From Polaromonas sp047303325 (GTDB lineage Bacteria > Pseudomonadota > Gammaproteobacteria > Burkholderiales > Burkholderiaceae_C): a stretch of DNA of 64,000 nucleotides. Where the stretch lies: positions 1-64,000 of the forward strand of contig NZ_JBKBEX010000027.1 of the NCBI RefSeq assembly GCF_047303325.1. The letters run 5' to 3'. The notes beneath the pieces were generated by a model, which was given only the letters and a program-made list of their open reading frames with translations, did not search any database and was not told where the DNA came from. Position numbers and translations under genes: made by a program. This document shows positions 50,351 to 59,788 of this stretch, piece by piece; position 1 is the first letter of the stretch, and every line of letters begins with the position of its first letter.

Positions 50351-51403
50351 TCAGGCGGCTTGCCAGCGCTCGGCGCGCAAAAGTTTCTCATCGGTCTCAC
50401 GTGCGCCGCTGCGGTTGGCGCCGTCCCAGCGCGTGCCCTTGTCGAGCATTGCGTGCAGGTTGGCGTGGCTCATATCCGCGCGGCTGAAGTCGGCGTTGGA
50501 CAGGTCGGCATGTGACAGGTCGCAATACACCAGGCCCGCGTTGGCAAAGCTGGCGTCGGCGGCCTTGATGCGCTGCATCACCGACATGTGCCAGCGCGAG
50601 CCGTCGCAGCGCGCGCCGCTGAAGTCGGCGTCGCTGGCGTCGGCCATCTCAAAAACTGCGGCGCTCAGGTTGGCACCCGCCAGGCTGGCCCCCATCAAGG
50701 CCGTGTATTTGCCCTGCACGCCGGCCAGCTGGGCTTTTTGCAGCTGGGCACCCATCAAGCTGGTCCGGTCCAGCGCCAGTCCCGAGAAATCGGCGGCCTG
50801 GAGATTGCAGCCGTTGAGGATGGCCATGGTCAGGTCGCACCCGGTAAAGCGCTGGCCCTCCAGGTTGCAGTCCTTCAAATAAGCCTGCACTAGTTGTGCC
50901 CGCTCCAAACGCACGCTGCGCAGGTCGGTGGCCATCGCCACCCAGCGCGTGAGGTCGGCGCCGGTAAAGTCGGTGCCGGCCAGCGTGCAGCCATCGCACG
51001 AGGCCTTGAAAAACTTCGCGCCGGCAAATTGCGCGGCGCTGAGGTTGGCGGCATCCAGCGACGCGTGGCTGAAATCGGCGCCCTTTGCCTTGGCGCCGCT
51101 CATGTCGGTCTTGGCCCAGCTCGCGTGCGTGGCATTGGCCGCCTCCAGGTTGGCGCCCACCAGCGCGGTGTCCTGCATCTGGGTGGCCGACAAGTCGGCG
51201 CCCGCCAGGTTCGCCCCTGTGAGGTCGCAGCCTTGCCAGGCGCTGCCGGCGAACTTGCTTCCCGGCAGCCTGGCGTTTGCCAGGCGCACCTTTTCCAAAT
51301 GGCAGCCCGTGAAGTCCACACCCGACAAATCGGCGCCCGACAGGTCGGCACCGGCCAGATGGCGAGTTTGGGCCAGCTGGGCCAGCGCGTCTTTTACATC
51401 CAT
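50351..51403 (-). CDS. Pentapeptide-repeat protein
   Basis: A 350-residue protein built mostly of pentapeptide repeats of the A(D/N)LSG / ANLxGADxS type, which fold as a right-handed square helix. The ATG at 51403 follows an AGGGGAAACACC ribosome site. It lies 23 bases after the preceding DUF2169-pentapeptide gene. The two pentapeptide proteins in the module probably act as scaffold or adaptor for spike assembly; it has no signal peptide. Confidence 0.9.
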   Translation of the reverse strand: MDVKDALAQLAQTRHLAGADLSGADLSGVDFTGCHLEKVRLANARLPGSKFAGSAWQGCDLTGANLAGADLSATQMQDTALVGANLEAANATHASWAKTDMSGAKAKGADFSHASLDAANLSAAQFAGAKFFKASCDGCTLAGTDFTGADLTRWVAMATDLRSVRLERAQLVQAYLKDCNLEGQRFTGCDLTMAILNGCNLQAADFSGLALDRTSLMGAQLQKAQLAGVQGKYTALMGASLAGANLSAAVFEMADASDADFSGARCDGSRWHMSVMQRIKAADASFANAGLVYCDLSHADLSNADFSRADMSHANLHAMLDKGTRWDGANRSGARETDEKLLRAERWQAA

Positions 51404-51426
51404 GGTGTTTCCCCTGGTGCAGCCAT

Positions 51427-54129
51427 TCAAACCACCGGCTTTCTGACCTGGAGAATGGTCTGGTCGATGTTGGAGCCTTCCAGGCTGGCGATGGTCGGCG
51501 TGGTGTCATAAAAGTCCACGCCGTACAGATTGGCCTTGCGCAAAAGCGTACGTTCGGTGGTGGCCTTGCGCAGCGAGCCCTTGTGCAGGTTCACGCCGGT
51601 GAAGTCGGCGCCGCTCAGGTCGGCCTTGTCAAAGCGCGCGCCTTTGGCCGATGCGCGGCCGAAGTTGGCGCCCGCCGCCTTGATGCCGCTGAAGTCGGCG
51701 TTGTCGAGCACGGCGCCGCCCAGCGCCGCGCCGGCCAGCATGGCGCCGCCCCAGGCCGCGCGCTCAAGCTGCGCACCCGGCAGTTGCGCGCCCGCGAACT
51801 GGCTGCCGCCGTCGGCACGCGAGGCGCGCAGGCTGGCGCCGGCAAAGTTCGCGCCGCTCGCGTCAGCCCGCTGGAAGTCGGCGTTGTCGCCGTTAGCGCC
51901 GGCAAAGCTCGCCTTGCCCACTTTGGCGCCGGCAAAAGCGGCGCCCGTCAAGGTGGCGCGGGCAAAGTCCGCGCCGGCCAGGTCGCCGTCGGCAAAACTG
52001 GTGCGCAAAGCCGTGCAGCCCGCGGCTTTCAGGTCGGCCATTTTGGCGCCATCAAAGACCGCGTCGCTGAGTCTGGCGCCAGCCACGCTGGCCGCGGAAA
52101 AGTCGGCTCCGGTGAAATCGGCCTGCGACAGGTCGCTGGCGTCCAGGCGGGCCTGCTTGAACACCGCCTGGCCCGCGCCGGCACCGGCGAGCTTGGCGCC
52201 CTGCAGATCCGCCTCGCTGAAGTCGCCGCCTTGCAGCAGGGCCTGGCTGAAGTCGGCGCCGGCCAGCTTGCTGCCCGCGAAACGGGTGCCTTCCAGCAAG
52301 GCGCCCGAAAAATCGGCGCCGGCGAGGTCCAACGCCGAAAGGTCGAGCCCGCAAAGGTCGTGCGAAGTAAACCCCTTGCCGGCCGCATGGCGCGCAACAA
52401 CTTCCTCCCGCGTGAGTTTTTGCGCCGCGGCAGCCGCCGCCTCGGGCATTTTCGGCATCTCGGGCAGGGAGGGCAGCTTCACCGGCGCCGATGCGGACTT
52501 GACCGCCGCACCCGCGGCGGCGAGCGCCGCAAACACCGGGCCGGTACTCGCAGGCTCATGAATGCTGCCGGCGCCTGGCGCGGCAAGCTCCGGCCGGGCA
52601 TCGAGCTGCTTTTGCACGTCCTGCTCGGTGATGCCGCTCTTGCGCATGGCATCCCGTGTCTGCGCTTCAAGGTCCTTGACGGCACTTTCCAGCTCCGCAA
52701 TATCTCCCGAAGGAGGCGCCGAAGGCGGCGGCGTCGCGGCCGCAATGTCGGCGTCGGTGATGTTGTGCTGTTTCATCAGCTCACGCACCTCGCCCTGCAG
52801 GTCCTGGGCCATCTTCTCGACCTCGGCCAGCGAAGGGGCCGGCCCTTCCACCGCGGGCTTCAGATGGGGGGCCATGTCGGCTTCGGTGATGCCGTGCTGC
52901 TGCATCAGGTCGCGCACCTGGCGCTCCAGCGCCATGGCCTCTTCCCTGACCTGCACCAGCGCCGGGTCCATCGCGGGCATGGCCACGGCAGGCACGGCCA
53001 CGGCCCCAAGGGCCGGCATGGCGGCGGCCGCTGCCGCTGCAGGCGCGGCCGCTTGCGGCGCTTCGGCAGGCGGCGCAAGTTCCGCGGCGACCGCGGCCTG
53101 GGGGGCCAGTTGCTTCAGGAACATGTCGTGGTAGTGCGCCAGCGGCAGCGGCGCGCAGCGCATGTCTTCCCAATCGGCCAGCAAGTGCAGCACATCGTCG
53201 GCGTCCTCATCGGCCACGGTGGCCAGCGCGCGGAACAGCACGATGCCGCAGCCCTGCCCCGGAAACAGCCAGACGGTTTCGGCGCGCGCCGTGACTTCGA
53301 CGAATTCCTCCCCGCCGGCCGCGCGCCGGTTGATGAAGCAGCGCGCGCGGACCTGCGGCAGGGCCGAGCTGAGCACGGCGCGTTGCGGGTGCATGTTGTG
53401 GAGCACGATTTTTTCATCGCCGCGGAAGAAGCCGGCGATACGCTGGTCGAGCGGCGCCACGTTGAAGTAGGCAGGCTGGGTGTCGTCGGGCAGATGCGGC
53501 CAGGTTTTTGCGAGCCAGGCGTCGTTGAAACTGCCGAGCTGCCGTTTGCGCAGCGGCGAGTCAGGCGACAGCGACCAGAAACCGGCGGCTGGCGCTTCGT
53601 CACCGGGGCGCAGCACCAGCTTGGCCATGTGCTCCACATTCGGCAAGGGCAGGCCCTCGCTGCCGTCGGCGTTCTTCAGTTTGACCAAACCCTTGCCCAA
53701 AGGATTGTCCAGGGAAGCCGGGCCGCCAAACGCCGTCTGCGGGCTGATCGCCATCTGCGTGAACGGTTTCGGCGTGCTGGCGATTCCCAGCGCGTTGAAA
53801 TGCCGGTCACCGCTGACACGCAGCGTTTTGGACAGGCTGCCGACCTGCACGCTGACGGCCACCTCGGGCGCAGCCGTGCCCGAAGGCGCATGCGCGGCGC
53901 CGAACACCAGGAACTCGCCGGCCGGCTTGGGCAGGCCTTCGTCCATGATGGCGTCGCTGCCTATCGCTTCAGCCGCGACCTGCCACATCTGGGCTTCGGG
54001 CAGCAGCGCCGCGCCCGGCGTTTCGTCGAGCGCGAAGAAGGCCATCATGCCCACCGAGAGCTGGTTCTGGCGCGCAAAGCGGATGCCGCGATGCAGCAGG
54101 CCCAGCGAGTCTGGTTTGAAAACTTTCAT
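51427..54129 (-). CDS. DUF2169 domain protein with triple linker repeat and pentapeptide tail
   Basis: A 900-residue protein. Residues about 20-330 form the DUF2169 domain, which occurs with VgrG and is thought to be an effector-loading adaptor. An Ala/Pro-rich linker follows, then three imperfect repeats of a helical motif at about residues 400, 443 and 487 (RDLMQQHGITEADM; RELMKQHNITDADI; RDAMRKSGITEQDV), then pentapeptide repeats from about 592 to the end. It is 10 bases downstream of vgrG. Confidence 0.9.
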   Translation of the reverse strand: MKVFKPDSLGLLHRGIRFARQNQLSVGMMAFFALDETPGAALLPEAQMWQVAAEAIGSDAIMDEGLPKPAGEFLVFGAAHAPSGTAAPEVAVSVQVGSLSKTLRVSGDRHFNALGIASTPKPFTQMAISPQTAFGGPASLDNPLGKGLVKLKNADGSEGLPLPNVEHMAKLVLRPGDEAPAAGFWSLSPDSPLRKRQLGSFNDAWLAKTWPHLPDDTQPAYFNVAPLDQRIAGFFRGDEKIVLHNMHPQRAVLSSALPQVRARCFINRRAAGGEEFVEVTARAETVWLFPGQGCGIVLFRALATVADEDADDVLHLLADWEDMRCAPLPLAHYHDMFLKQLAPQAAVAAELAPPAEAPQAAAPAAAAAAAMPALGAVAVPAVAMPAMDPALVQVREEAMALERQVRDLMQQHGITEADMAPHLKPAVEGPAPSLAEVEKMAQDLQGEVRELMKQHNITDADIAAATPPPSAPPSGDIAELESAVKDLEAQTRDAMRKSGITEQDVQKQLDARPELAAPGAGSIHEPASTGPVFAALAAAGAAVKSASAPVKLPSLPEMPKMPEAAAAAAQKLTREEVVARHAAGKGFTSHDLCGLDLSALDLAGADFSGALLEGTRFAGSKLAGADFSQALLQGGDFSEADLQGAKLAGAGAGQAVFKQARLDASDLSQADFTGADFSAASVAGARLSDAVFDGAKMADLKAAGCTALRTSFADGDLAGADFARATLTGAAFAGAKVGKASFAGANGDNADFQRADASGANFAGASLRASRADGGSQFAGAQLPGAQLERAAWGGAMLAGAALGGAVLDNADFSGIKAAGANFGRASAKGARFDKADLSGADFTGVNLHKGSLRKATTERTLLRKANLYGVDFYDTTPTIASLEGSNIDQTILQVRKPVV

Positions 54130-54139
54130 GGCTGTGCGC

Positions 54140-57052
54140 TCAACCCAGCTGGATCAAGGCGCCGGTGATCGCCACCCGCGCTGGGGTGACATACAGGCTG
54201 GCGCCAGGCGAGGAAAGCGCGCATCCGTTGGCGCCCATGGAGAGCGTGGAGCCGCTGGCGCTGGCCTTCAGCTGCGCGGGCGTCAAATCCAGCGAGACAG
54301 CCGGGGAACCTGTCAAAGTCGCGCCGCCCACCACCTTGAGTTCCAGTTTTGCGGCGCCCGACGTGGCGGTCATCCCGGCGGCCGCAAGCTTGACGCTGCC
54401 ACCAGCAGGCTGCGTCAGGCTGATCTCGCCGGCCGGATTCAAGGTGGCCAGTGTGCCTGCTGCCGATGTCAGGTCCAGCGAGGTAGGAAGTGTTGTGATG
54501 TTGGTCGTCAGATTGATGCCGGAACCCTTGACTTCAATTGCCGCGCCAACGGTATTGGAGGGAAAGGTAGGCCCAATCCCGCCCGCGGGATTGGGATTCG
54601 GAAGACCTGCATTGATGGTGACACTGTCGGTAGACAGATACACCCGGCCCTGCGAGGTTTGCGTGAACGGTATCGCCGTGAGTTCGATGCCCTGGTTGTT
54701 GAGCTTCATCTGGCTGGTGTAAGCCGCTTTCGGCTTGGTCAATTCAGCCAGCGAGGTCGCCAGGCCGGACAGCACCCTGTTGACCGCGATGGTGGTCCCG
54801 ACACCGGACGCAATCCCCAGGCCGCGCGCCGCCCAGTGGCCCGCGCTGGTGTCGTTAAAGGCGAGTTTTCCCTTGTCGTCCATCTTCGAGGCGCGGTTCA
54901 TGGCCACACCCGCGGCCACGGCGCTGGCCAGGTTAAAACCCACGGTGAGCGCCAGGGCCGTCTTGATGGTGGTCTTTGCCGAAGCCACGGCCGCCGACAG
55001 CAAGGCCGCCTGCCCGCCGGAAATTTCCACACCCTCGTTGCCCTGCAGGCGCGCCACGTCCTTCAGGGAAATGCTTTCCGAATCGTCCAGGCTGATGCTG
55101 CGGCCGAATTTCCAGGACATGTCCGCGCCATAGGACATCGCCGTGCTGGTGCCCACGGTGATCTTGTTGGCGATCGAGGCCGCCACCGAGTTGTCCACTG
55201 ACAGCCCGATGGTGTTGTTAAAGCCCAGCTTGATCGCATTGCTGGTGCCCATGGTGATGCTCTCGGAGCTGCCGCCGGTGGACGCAAAAATACCCGGATA
55301 TTCCTTGGCGCCGCCGGAATCCGCTTTGTCACCTTTATCGCCTTTATCCCCTTTGGCGCCGGTCGCACCGGTAGCACCGGTAGCGCCGGTGGCACCCGTC
55401 GCGCCGGTAGCGCCCGTGTCGCCCTTGGCGCCCGCGGCACCATCCTTGCCGTCTTTACCGTCCCGGCCCACGGTGCTGCGGCGGCCTTCCGGATTGCCGA
55501 TCACCAACGCGCTGTTGTTGAACGGCGACGTGATGTAGACCACCTCCTTGCCCTGGGTGTCGTCCATCAGGATCTGGTTGCCGCCGGCGGTCGTGACCAG
55601 GCTCTGCGCCGGGTTCTTGTTGTTCACCATGCTCGGGTTTTCCGAGTTGGGCACCGCGTTGACGATCACCGGCTGGTCGGGGTCGCCGTCCACAAAGGAA
55701 AGCAGGACTTCCGCGCCCTTGTGCAGGGGGAAGTGGATGCCGTGGCCGTGGCCCGCGTACGGGGTGGCCATGCGTATGCGCGCCGATCCCTTGTTCGGGC
55801 CCTTGCCGGTGCGGCTGAAGGGCAGTTGCACCTTGTACTGGCCGAGTTCGTCCATCTCGGCATACTGGCCGCTGCCCTCGGCGTCAACGATCGCGCTGAT
55901 CGTGCCGGCCACATGCGGCCGGATCATGGAGCGCTTGGGGCGGAACTGCACGTCGGCCGGGATGGCGCGGAACTTCGAGCTGTAGCGGGTTTCGCCCGCC
56001 GCGTCCTCGTAAGCCGTCTTGATGCCGGCCAGCAGCACACCGGCCTGCGAGCCCTGGTGCTCGATCTCGGTGACCAGGTATTTGCCGTTGAAGTCGCTGC
56101 GGTAGTGCCCGGCCATGCGGATGAAATAACCGCTGCGTATGCCGGTGGCGGTGGCGCTGCCGGTGAAGATTTTTCCCTCGCAGAGGATTTCCTGGGCCCG
56201 CAGCTTGGCGTAACGCAGGCCTTCATCCTGCGTGAGGAAGTTTTCGCCGTACAGCATCACGTCGCCCATGCCGGCGTCCGACACCGGCGCGGACTGCTTG
56301 AGCGGGACCGCGGCGTTCAGGTAGTTAAAGCCCTGCAGCACCACCTGTTTGGGCAGGGGTTTTTGCCGGCAGGCGAAGTCCTGCACCGAGTCCTTGGCTT
56401 CGCCGCTGGCGAGGTTCTCGACCGGCCGGTAGGTCACCGCGCGTACGTCCGCGGGCTGCTTGATCGAGGCGTCGACCAGCAGCAGTTTTTCCTTGTCACC
56501 ACTGTGGTCGAAGCAGTAGTAGATGCCTTCCTTTTCCATCCAGCGCGTGATGAAGTCCAGGTTGGTTTCCTGGTACTGGCAAACGAAGTCGCGCTCGCGG
56601 TACTCCCCGGCCAGGCCCTTCTGGTAGTCGGCGGAAGACAGCCCGCTGTCCTTGAGCACCGTCTCGAGAATGTCCGGAATACGCTGGCCGTCCAGGTGAA
56701 CGTCGGAAGTGCGGAATTGGCCCAGGCGATGCAGGCGCGGCGCCAGCACGGCGCGGTAGAACACCAGATCGCCCACCTGGTGCAACTGGTCGAACTCGGC
56801 GATAACGCCGTGATAGGGCGTGGCCATGTCCTGGTCGCGCGAAAAAATCGTGAAGGTCGCCGGGTTCGACAGCATTTTGTCGAACTCGATGCCGGCGTCG
56901 TTGGACAGCAGCGTGAGCTCGAACGAAAAGTTCTGCGAGATCGCCTCGAAGCCCTTCATGTTGACGACCGCGAAGGTGTCGTCGGCAAATCCGCCGGACT
57001 TGAAGGCGAAGCGTTTGTTCGCCGCTGTCAGGTTTTTATCAAGCGAAGTCAT
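54140..57052 (-). CDS. vgrG: TssI/VgrG spike protein with collagen-like linker and long C-terminal extension
   Basis: A 970-residue protein. Residues about 20-520 are the VgrG core (gp27/gp5-like). Residues 529-576 contain 16 uninterrupted Gly-X-Y triplets (GRD, GKD, GKD, GAA, GAK, GDT, six GAT, GAK, three GDK), a collagen-like stretch. The remaining 390 residues hold two hydrophobic helical segments (about 685-720 and 741-770) and a beta-rich end. VgrG trimers form the spike pushed out by the Hcp tube; the extension may be a cargo or effector domain, which is inference. A GAGGGA ribosome site precedes the ATG. Confidence 0.93.
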   Translation of the reverse strand: MTSLDKNLTAANKRFAFKSGGFADDTFAVVNMKGFEAISQNFSFELTLLSNDAGIEFDKMLSNPATFTIFSRDQDMATPYHGVIAEFDQLHQVGDLVFYRAVLAPRLHRLGQFRTSDVHLDGQRIPDILETVLKDSGLSSADYQKGLAGEYRERDFVCQYQETNLDFITRWMEKEGIYYCFDHSGDKEKLLLVDASIKQPADVRAVTYRPVENLASGEAKDSVQDFACRQKPLPKQVVLQGFNYLNAAVPLKQSAPVSDAGMGDVMLYGENFLTQDEGLRYAKLRAQEILCEGKIFTGSATATGIRSGYFIRMAGHYRSDFNGKYLVTEIEHQGSQAGVLLAGIKTAYEDAAGETRYSSKFRAIPADVQFRPKRSMIRPHVAGTISAIVDAEGSGQYAEMDELGQYKVQLPFSRTGKGPNKGSARIRMATPYAGHGHGIHFPLHKGAEVLLSFVDGDPDQPVIVNAVPNSENPSMVNNKNPAQSLVTTAGGNQILMDDTQGKEVVYITSPFNNSALVIGNPEGRRSTVGRDGKDGKDGAAGAKGDTGATGATGATGATGATGATGAKGDKGDKGDKADSGGAKEYPGIFASTGGSSESITMGTSNAIKLGFNNTIGLSVDNSVAASIANKITVGTSTAMSYGADMSWKFGRSISLDDSESISLKDVARLQGNEGVEISGGQAALLSAAVASAKTTIKTALALTVGFNLASAVAAGVAMNRASKMDDKGKLAFNDTSAGHWAARGLGIASGVGTTIAVNRVLSGLATSLAELTKPKAAYTSQMKLNNQGIELTAIPFTQTSQGRVYLSTDSVTINAGLPNPNPAGGIGPTFPSNTVGAAIEVKGSGINLTTNITTLPTSLDLTSAAGTLATLNPAGEISLTQPAGGSVKLAAAGMTATSGAAKLELKVVGGATLTGSPAVSLDLTPAQLKASASGSTLSMGANGCALSSPGASLYVTPARVAITGALIQLG

Positions 57053-57086
57053 AAATTCCCTCTTTTTTCTTTCTGCCTTGCGTCAG

Positions 57087-59744
57087 TCAGGCCTCGGCGG
57101 CAAGGGGCGCGTCGGAAAACACGACCGTGAAGCCGGCGTCGGCGTCCAGGCCCAGCGCCACCTCGCCGGCCTGCACGCCGGTGCTCATGCGCGCCAGGAT
57201 CTCCTGGGACATCAGCGGCATGATGGTGCTGCGCAGGATGAAGTCGACGTTGCGCGCGCCGGTTTCGACCTCGGTGCAGCGCGCGGCGATCTGCGCGACC
57301 ACCGCGTCGCTGTAGGTAAAGCGCATCTTGTTGTTGTGCGCCAGGCGTTTGACGATCTTGTCCAGCTTGAGCCGCACGATGCCGGCCAGCGCGTCCTGCG
57401 CCAGCGTGAAATAAGGAATCACCGTCATGCGCGCCAGCAGCGCCGGCTTGAAGTGCGCCGACAGGATGGGCCGTATGGCCGAGAGCAGCGTCGCGGCGTC
57501 GGGCTTGTCCTCGCCGGCCGTCATCTCGGTGATGACGTCGGTGGCCAGGTTGGAGGTCAGGAAGATCACCGTGTTGGAAAAGTCGATGTCCTTGCCTTCG
57601 CCGTCGGAGAGCATGCCCTTGTCGAAGACCTGGTAGAACAGGTTGAGCACGTCGAGGTGGGCTTTTTCGACCTCGTCGAGCAGCACTACCGAGTAGGGCC
57701 GCTGGCGCACCGCCTCGGTCAGCACCCCGCCCTCGCCGTAGCCCACATAGCCGGGGGGCGAGCCTATCAGTCGGCTGACGTTGTGCTTCTCCTGGAACTC
57801 GCTCATGTTGACGATGACGGTGGATTTTTCGTCACCGAACAGGATGTCGGCCACCGACAGCGCAGTCTCCGTCTTGCCCACGCCCGAGGGGCCGGCCAGC
57901 AGGAACACGCCCAGCGGCTGCTGCGGGTCGCGCAGGCCGGACTTGGCGGTCTTGAGCACTTCGGCGATCTGGTGCATGGCGTGGTCCTGGCCGCGTATGC
58001 GGCCGCACAGCACGGACTCCATTCGCATCACGCTTTCGGCCTGGTCGCGCAGCATCTTGCCGACCGGGATGCCGGTCCAGTCCGACACCACCTTGGCGAC
58101 CACGTCCGGGTCCACGTCGACGCGCACCAGCGGATTGGCGCCCTGGGCCGCCTCGAAGGTCTTGCCGGCCTCGGCGACTTTTTGCGACAGCGCCTCGAGT
58201 TCGGCCGGCGTCGCGTTCGCGGCCTTGGCGGCCAGGCTGGCGGCGCGCGCAGCCAGCAACGCGTCGGCCGCGCTTTTTTGTTTGTCCCACTCGGCTTTCA
58301 GCACCTCGGCCTCGGCGGCCAGCGTGGCCACCAGGCCGGCGATGGCGTCCAGGCGCTCGCTGTCGACCGGCTGGTGGTTGTCGCGGTCTCGCTCCAGGCC
58401 GCGCTGCTCGCGCGCCAGGGCCTGCATCTGGCGTTCCTTGTCCTCGAGCACGTCGGGCTTGGCGCTTTGCAGCACCTTGACGCGCGCGCAGGCGGTGTCC
58501 AACAGGTCGACGGCCTTGTCGGGCAGCTGCCGGCCGGTGATGTAACGGCTGGAGAGTTCGGCCGCCGCGACGATGGCGTCGTCGCGCATCACCACGCGGT
58601 GCACGTCTTCGTATTTTTCCTTCAAGCCGCGCAGGATGATGACGGCCGTGGCAAGGTCGGGCTCGTCGAGCTTGACCGGCTGGAAGCGGCGGGCCAACGC
58701 CGGGTCTTTCTCGAAATACTTTTTGTACTCGGCCCAGGTGGTGGCGGCGATGGTGCGCAGCTCGCCGCGCGCCAGCGCCGGCTTGAGCAGGTTGGCCGCG
58801 TCGGAGGTGCCGGCCTGGCCGCCCGCGCCTATCAGGGTGTGGGCTTCGTCGATGAACAGGATGATGGGCTTGGCCGAGCCCTTGACCTCGGTGATCACGC
58901 CCTTGAGGCGGTTCTCGAACTCGCCCTTGACGCTGGCGCCGGCCTGCAGCAAGCCCATGTCCAGGCCCAGGATGGTCACGTCCTTGAGCGAATCGGGCAC
59001 GTCGCCGTCGACGATGCGAAGCGCCAGGCCTTCGACGACCGCGGTCTTGCCGACGCCGGGGTCGCCCACGCAGATGGGATTGTTCTTGCGGCGCCGCGCC
59101 AGGATGTCTACCATCTGGCGGATTTCCTTGTCGCGCCCGAACACCGGGTCTATCTTGCCGTTGCGCGCCTTGTCGGTGAAGTTTTCGCAAAAGCGCGCGA
59201 TGGCGCTGCCTTCGCCGCCGGCCGCCGCCTGGCCGCCGGGCGTGCCGCCTTCCGCGGCGCCCGGGGTTTCCTCAATCGAGGCGCCGCAGGTCGCGCCGAA
59301 GCCGCTCAGCAGGCTTTCGCGGTTGAGCGCGCGCAGGGGCTCGGCATAGTCGCCGGTGGCGTAGTAGCTGGCGCGCGCCAGGAAGGCCAGCAGCACGGCA
59401 CCGGAGCGTATGCGCGCCTCGCCGAGGTTGACCGAGGCGATCAGCCAGGCATCCTGCATGAGCTCGAGCAGCAGCGGCGAGAAGGCCGGCTTGCCGGCAT
59501 TGCCGGTGCGCATGTCCTCCAGGGCGCGGTCGATGCCGCGCTTGACCAGCGCCGCGTCCACGCCGTTCTGGCGCAGCAGCAGCGCGACGTCGGCCTGCAC
59601 GTTGTCGAACAGCTTGACCAGCAGGTGTTCGACGGTGATCTCATAGTGGCTGCGCGAGACGCACAGGCCCACGCCGTCTTCCAGCGCCTGCTTGGTGAAG
59701 GCATTCAGGCGTCCGACCAGGGGTTTTAATTCGACCAGCAGCAT
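57087..59744 (-). CDS. clpV: ClpV/TssH, AAA+ ATPase of T6SS sheath recycling
   Basis: An 885-residue ClpB-type protein with an N domain (first about 160 residues), Walker A of D1 (GDPGVGKTAVVEG, about residue 225), a coiled-coil middle domain, and Walker A of D2 (GPSGVGKTETA, about residue 617). It takes apart contracted TssB/TssC sheath. An Ala/Gly-rich stretch between the N domain and D1 fits T6SS-type ClpV rather than the housekeeping ClpB. It is 34 bases upstream of vgrG and 44 bases downstream of tssG. Confidence 0.94.
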   Translation of the reverse strand: MLLVELKPLVGRLNAFTKQALEDGVGLCVSRSHYEITVEHLLVKLFDNVQADVALLLRQNGVDAALVKRGIDRALEDMRTGNAGKPAFSPLLLELMQDAWLIASVNLGEARIRSGAVLLAFLARASYYATGDYAEPLRALNRESLLSGFGATCGASIEETPGAAEGGTPGGQAAAGGEGSAIARFCENFTDKARNGKIDPVFGRDKEIRQMVDILARRRKNNPICVGDPGVGKTAVVEGLALRIVDGDVPDSLKDVTILGLDMGLLQAGASVKGEFENRLKGVITEVKGSAKPIILFIDEAHTLIGAGGQAGTSDAANLLKPALARGELRTIAATTWAEYKKYFEKDPALARRFQPVKLDEPDLATAVIILRGLKEKYEDVHRVVMRDDAIVAAAELSSRYITGRQLPDKAVDLLDTACARVKVLQSAKPDVLEDKERQMQALAREQRGLERDRDNHQPVDSERLDAIAGLVATLAAEAEVLKAEWDKQKSAADALLAARAASLAAKAANATPAELEALSQKVAEAGKTFEAAQGANPLVRVDVDPDVVAKVVSDWTGIPVGKMLRDQAESVMRMESVLCGRIRGQDHAMHQIAEVLKTAKSGLRDPQQPLGVFLLAGPSGVGKTETALSVADILFGDEKSTVIVNMSEFQEKHNVSRLIGSPPGYVGYGEGGVLTEAVRQRPYSVVLLDEVEKAHLDVLNLFYQVFDKGMLSDGEGKDIDFSNTVIFLTSNLATDVITEMTAGEDKPDAATLLSAIRPILSAHFKPALLARMTVIPYFTLAQDALAGIVRLKLDKIVKRLAHNNKMRFTYSDAVVAQIAARCTEVETGARNVDFILRSTIMPLMSQEILARMSTGVQAGEVALGLDADAGFTVVFSDAPLAAEA

Positions 59745-59788
59745 GATGTTTCTCTTTCTTGCGGTGTATGAAGAAGGGATGCCGAAAA

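Noticed and set aside
55361..55430. Short tandem repeat in vgrG considered as a CRISPR-like array or a satellite
   Set aside because: The repeat unit is nine bases in register with codons and encodes Gly-X-Y triplets, so it is a coding repeat.
56820..59729. A 969-codon plus-strand frame opposite clpV and vgrG
   Set aside because: Composition is typical of the antisense of high-GC coding sequence; the minus-strand genes have clear ClpV and VgrG motifs.
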